From NCBI GenBank assembly GCA_947258735.1, contig CAMYJJ010000149.1, positions 1-7,186 of the forward strand: a stretch of DNA of 7,186 bases, read 5' to 3'. Positions 5,717 through 7,186 of this stretch are shown here, one piece after another. Within the stretch, counting starts at the first letter, position 1, and every line of letters begins with the position of its first letter. Both the position numbers and the translations under genes were made by a program. A model generated the notes under the pieces. The model saw only the letters and a program-made list of their open reading frames with translations, was not told where the DNA came from and did not search any database. The stretch comes from Thermodesulfovibrionia bacterium. Its GTDB lineage: Bacteria > Nitrospirota > Thermodesulfovibrionia > UBA6902.

Positions 5717-6400
5717 TTACGAAAAAAGATTTCTTCTGCCCCTTACGATCCGCATACCTGCTAATACAGTACCCCCGGTAAGGAAGAGGACTGTGCTTAC
5801 TGGCTCGGGAACAACTACCATCTTCCCGTTGGCAGTTCCGCTTTCATTACCAGTAAAATTAGCCGGTCCAGCAAAGTTCACGCTGATAGCCAGGTCGTAA
5901 CCACTGTTGAGCTGGCTCTGTAGTTCAGACAGATAAGTAGAACCGATGGTATTGTTGATCGAGACATTTGTCAGGTTAATAATATCCCAGAACTCATTCA
6001 CACACCCTGAGGAGCCTGAGCAGCTGTTGGTTATATCAAATTGGTCGATATGGGCTGTCAGGTACGCATCATTAATCGCACCTCCGAAGGCTCCGATGTA
6101 AAAGTTATCTCCCGCAGGCGCGTCAAAAGAAAGACCGCCACTCGAGTTTGTGAGCATAGGAAAGACGACGCTCGCCCACTGGATGTTATCGCTAACCGAA
6201 GACGTTTCATCCAGGTACCAAACCTGATTAACGTACGAATTATTGATCGTCAGCGTGTCTGTACCATCGTCGTACGAGTAGCCGTCTTGCCAGTCAAGCT
6301 GTGGATACGCAGGGACAAGCGCAAATGCGCCGGATGTAACGGATAGCAACGCAATTGTTATTATCACTGCTGCACACGTATGTTTTGTCACTCTTTTCAT
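5717..6400 (-). CDS. PEP-CTERM sorting-domain exported protein
   Basis: The 227 residues begin at an ATG with a strong ribosome site (GGGGAGG, 6404-6410). A Sec signal peptide (MKRVTKHT, then a hydrophobic run) ends near AFA-L (residue 27). The C-terminus is a textbook PEP-CTERM signal: VPEP (197-200), a hydrophobic helix (VSTVLFLTGGTVLAGM) and a basic cluster (RIVRGRR). From family knowledge an exosortase cleaves such signals during export to the outer surface or exopolysaccharide matrix. The mature part has many N-x-S/T sites and two Cys (127, 133). Its region SLTF-like TLTINNSYVNQVWYLDET (49-66) matches the larger neighbour at the same residue numbers, and YLSELQSQL (156-164) resembles FIDEFESAL there. 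It has its own promoter. No exosortase gene is in this window. The biological role is unknown. Confidence 0.92.
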   Translation of the reverse strand: MKRVTKHTCAAVIITIALLSVTSGAFALVPAYPQLDWQDGYSYDDGTDTLTINNSYVNQVWYLDETSSVSDNIQWASVVFPMLTNSSGGLSFDAPAGDNFYIGAFGGAINDAYLTAHIDQFDITNSCSGSSGCVNEFWDIINLTNVSINNTIGSTYLSELQSQLNSGYDLAISVNFAGPANFTGNESGTANGKMVVVPEPVSTVLFLTGGTVLAGMRIVRGRRNLFS

Positions 6401-6481
6401 GAGTCCTCCCCTATCATTTTATATGTATATTCCTCAATAGTATTTCGTAATGTTGTTTGTACTTTTTGCCCATTTTAATAC

Positions 6482-6510
6482 AGTCTACGAAATAACTCGG
6501 CAATAGTCAA
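6482..6510 (-). promoter_or_regulatory. Sigma70-type promoter of the PEP-CTERM gene
   Basis: On the minus strand TTGACT (6505-6510) and TAGACT (6482-6487) are separated by 17 bp. The start would be near 6475 and the leader about 75 bases. No sigma54 -24/-12 pattern, known for some PEP-CTERM genes, was seen upstream. Confidence 0.6.
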
Positions 6511-6552
6511 ATTTATATTTTTTATCAACTATATAAGATATAAATATAGGCG

Positions 6553-6566
6553 TAATTGCGCAATTA
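6553..6566. promoter_or_regulatory. Perfect 14-bp palindrome TAATTGCGCAATTA
   Basis: It is a perfect two-fold symmetric site about 43 bp upstream of the -35 box of the PEP-CTERM gene, in an AT-rich stretch. The size and position fit a dimeric regulator site, but no regulator is identified. Confidence 0.35.
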
Positions 6567-6745
6567 TACCGCTATTGTGTCTCGCGCACTATTTCAGAAC
6601 AATAACACCTTAATTTATAGACAAAAATTATACAGGATCGATATTGAAGGAAACTCCTTATTTTAAAAGGGAGCAGGGAACAGGCGTGTGTGAATTCTTA
6701 TTGTTCGGCACAGTTTTGTCCTTCATACCAGGGGGCAACATCGGT

Positions 6746-6773
6746 GCAGGGGCGCATCGCAATACGCCCCTGC
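6746..6773. repeat. GC-rich REP-like hairpin after rubrerythrin
   Basis: Arms GCAGGGGCG (6746-6754) and CGCCCCTGC (6765-6773) pair perfectly. On the minus strand the stem extends by a T-G and an A-T pair to 11 bp with a 6-base loop. It sits 8 bases past the rubrerythrin stop. No T-run follows on either strand, so a plain intrinsic terminator is unlikely. The GGGGCG...CGCCCC form resembles dispersed palindromic repeats seen in many bacterial genomes. Confidence 0.55.
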
Positions 6774-6781
6774 GAAAAGAA

Positions 6782-7186
6782 TCAGTCGATTTTCTGAAAC
6801 ATCTGCTTTTTGGCCTTGCATACCGGGCACTGTTCAGGGGCTTCCCCTTCTGCTGTGTATCCACAGATGTCACATACATAATAGTCAGTGTCAGCGTTGT
6901 TGCCAAGGTTATCAAGCGCCTTCTGATAAAGACCTGCATGAATCTTTTCCACATCATTGGCAAAATTGAAACTCCGCAGAGCGCCTTTATGTCCTTCTTC
7001 TTCAGCATCCCTGATCATCTCGGGATACATTTCCTTGAATTCATGTGTCTCTCCACTAATTGCAGCTTCCAGATTTTCTTTTGTAGTCTTAATGCCGCCG
7101 AGCTGCTTCAGGTGACTGTGGGCATGGACTGTTTCCGCGGCTGCCGCAGCCCTGAAAAGTTTGGCGACCTGGGAATACCCGTCCTT
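6782..7186 (-). CDS. rbr: Rubrerythrin, C-terminal 134 residues (start outside window)
   Basis: The frame runs off the right edge, so the N-terminal part is missing and the internal ATG at 7028-7030 is not the start. In visible numbering, diiron ligands of the four-helix bundle are seen at AETVH (E18, H21), GETHE (E46) and VEKIH (E80, H83). The C-terminal rubredoxin-like Fe(SCys)4 site is CDIC (105-108) and CPVC (120-123), with the family stretch GYTAEGEAPEQCPVC. Rubrerythrins are cytoplasmic NAD(P)H-linked peroxidases that reduce hydrogen peroxide, typical of anaerobes. All visible ligands are intact. It is transcribed towards the PEP-CTERM gene, which has its own promoter, so a shared role is not implied. 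Confidence 0.96.
   Translation of the reverse strand, partial: KDGYSQVAKLFRAAAAAETVHAHSHLKQLGGIKTTKENLEAAISGETHEFKEMYPEMIRDAEEEGHKGALRSFNFANDVEKIHAGLYQKALDNLGNNADTDYYVCDICGYTAEGEAPEQCPVCKAKKQMFQKID

Larger units (their letters stand above)
6401..6781. other. Intergenic region between rubrerythrin and the PEP-CTERM gene
   Basis: No convincing gene is present in these 381 bases. From left to right they hold the ribosome site, leader and promoter of the PEP-CTERM gene, an AT-rich stretch with the 14-bp palindrome, and a GC-rich hairpin next to the rubrerythrin stop. Confidence 0.7.

Noticed and set aside
6658..7008. 116-codon minus-strand frame overlapping rubrerythrin
   Set aside because: It is out of frame with intact rubrerythrin and has no recognisable protein pattern.

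Overview
The window reads like a piece of a Gram-negative (diderm) bacterial chromosome of moderate GC with AT-rich gaps. A PEP-CTERM sorting signal implies an outer membrane and an exosortase elsewhere in the genome. A rubrerythrin suggests an anaerobe or microaerophile. A periplasmic CxxCH heme domain fused to a diguanylate cyclase and a FixH-like remnant suggest respiratory or redox sensing. A Desulfobacterota- or Nitrospirota-like host would fit, but the window alone cannot settle the taxon.

Left part (1-1373, + strand): the 3' part of a heme-sensor/GGDEF protein that is open to the window edge. It is followed, in the same frame and directly after its TAG stop, by a FixH-like domain with no start codon and no membrane anchor. 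An ATGA overlap then leads into a short exported stub that looks frameshifted and cut off where the opposing gene ends. Positions 901-1373 look like a decayed or rearranged gene group.

Middle (1374-3757, - strand): a membrane-anchored SUMF1-fold protein that lacks the formylglycine-enzyme cysteines and whose start is broken by one base. Upstream of it is a roughly 7-TM protein with a GEEISWGQR motif and a C-terminal TPR tail. The gap between them holds a nested inverted repeat and an operator-like TTGCA repeat.

Right part (3758-6781, - strand): two exported proteins, each with its own sigma70-type promoter. The larger (502 aa) has a signal peptide, an N-terminal domain, a DUF11-like beta-sandwich interrupted by about 110 residues of Asp-Ser-rich low complexity, and a Trp-rich tail; a clear intrinsic terminator follows it. 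The smaller (227 aa) is a PEP-CTERM protein whose N-terminal region resembles that of the larger one. I infer a paralogous pair of cell-surface or matrix proteins. This pair is the most novel-looking content of the window; no known named system is recognisable.

Right edge (6782-7186, - strand): the C-terminal part of rubrerythrin, followed by a GC-rich REP-like hairpin. No tRNA, rRNA, CRISPR array, transposase or known defence system was seen.
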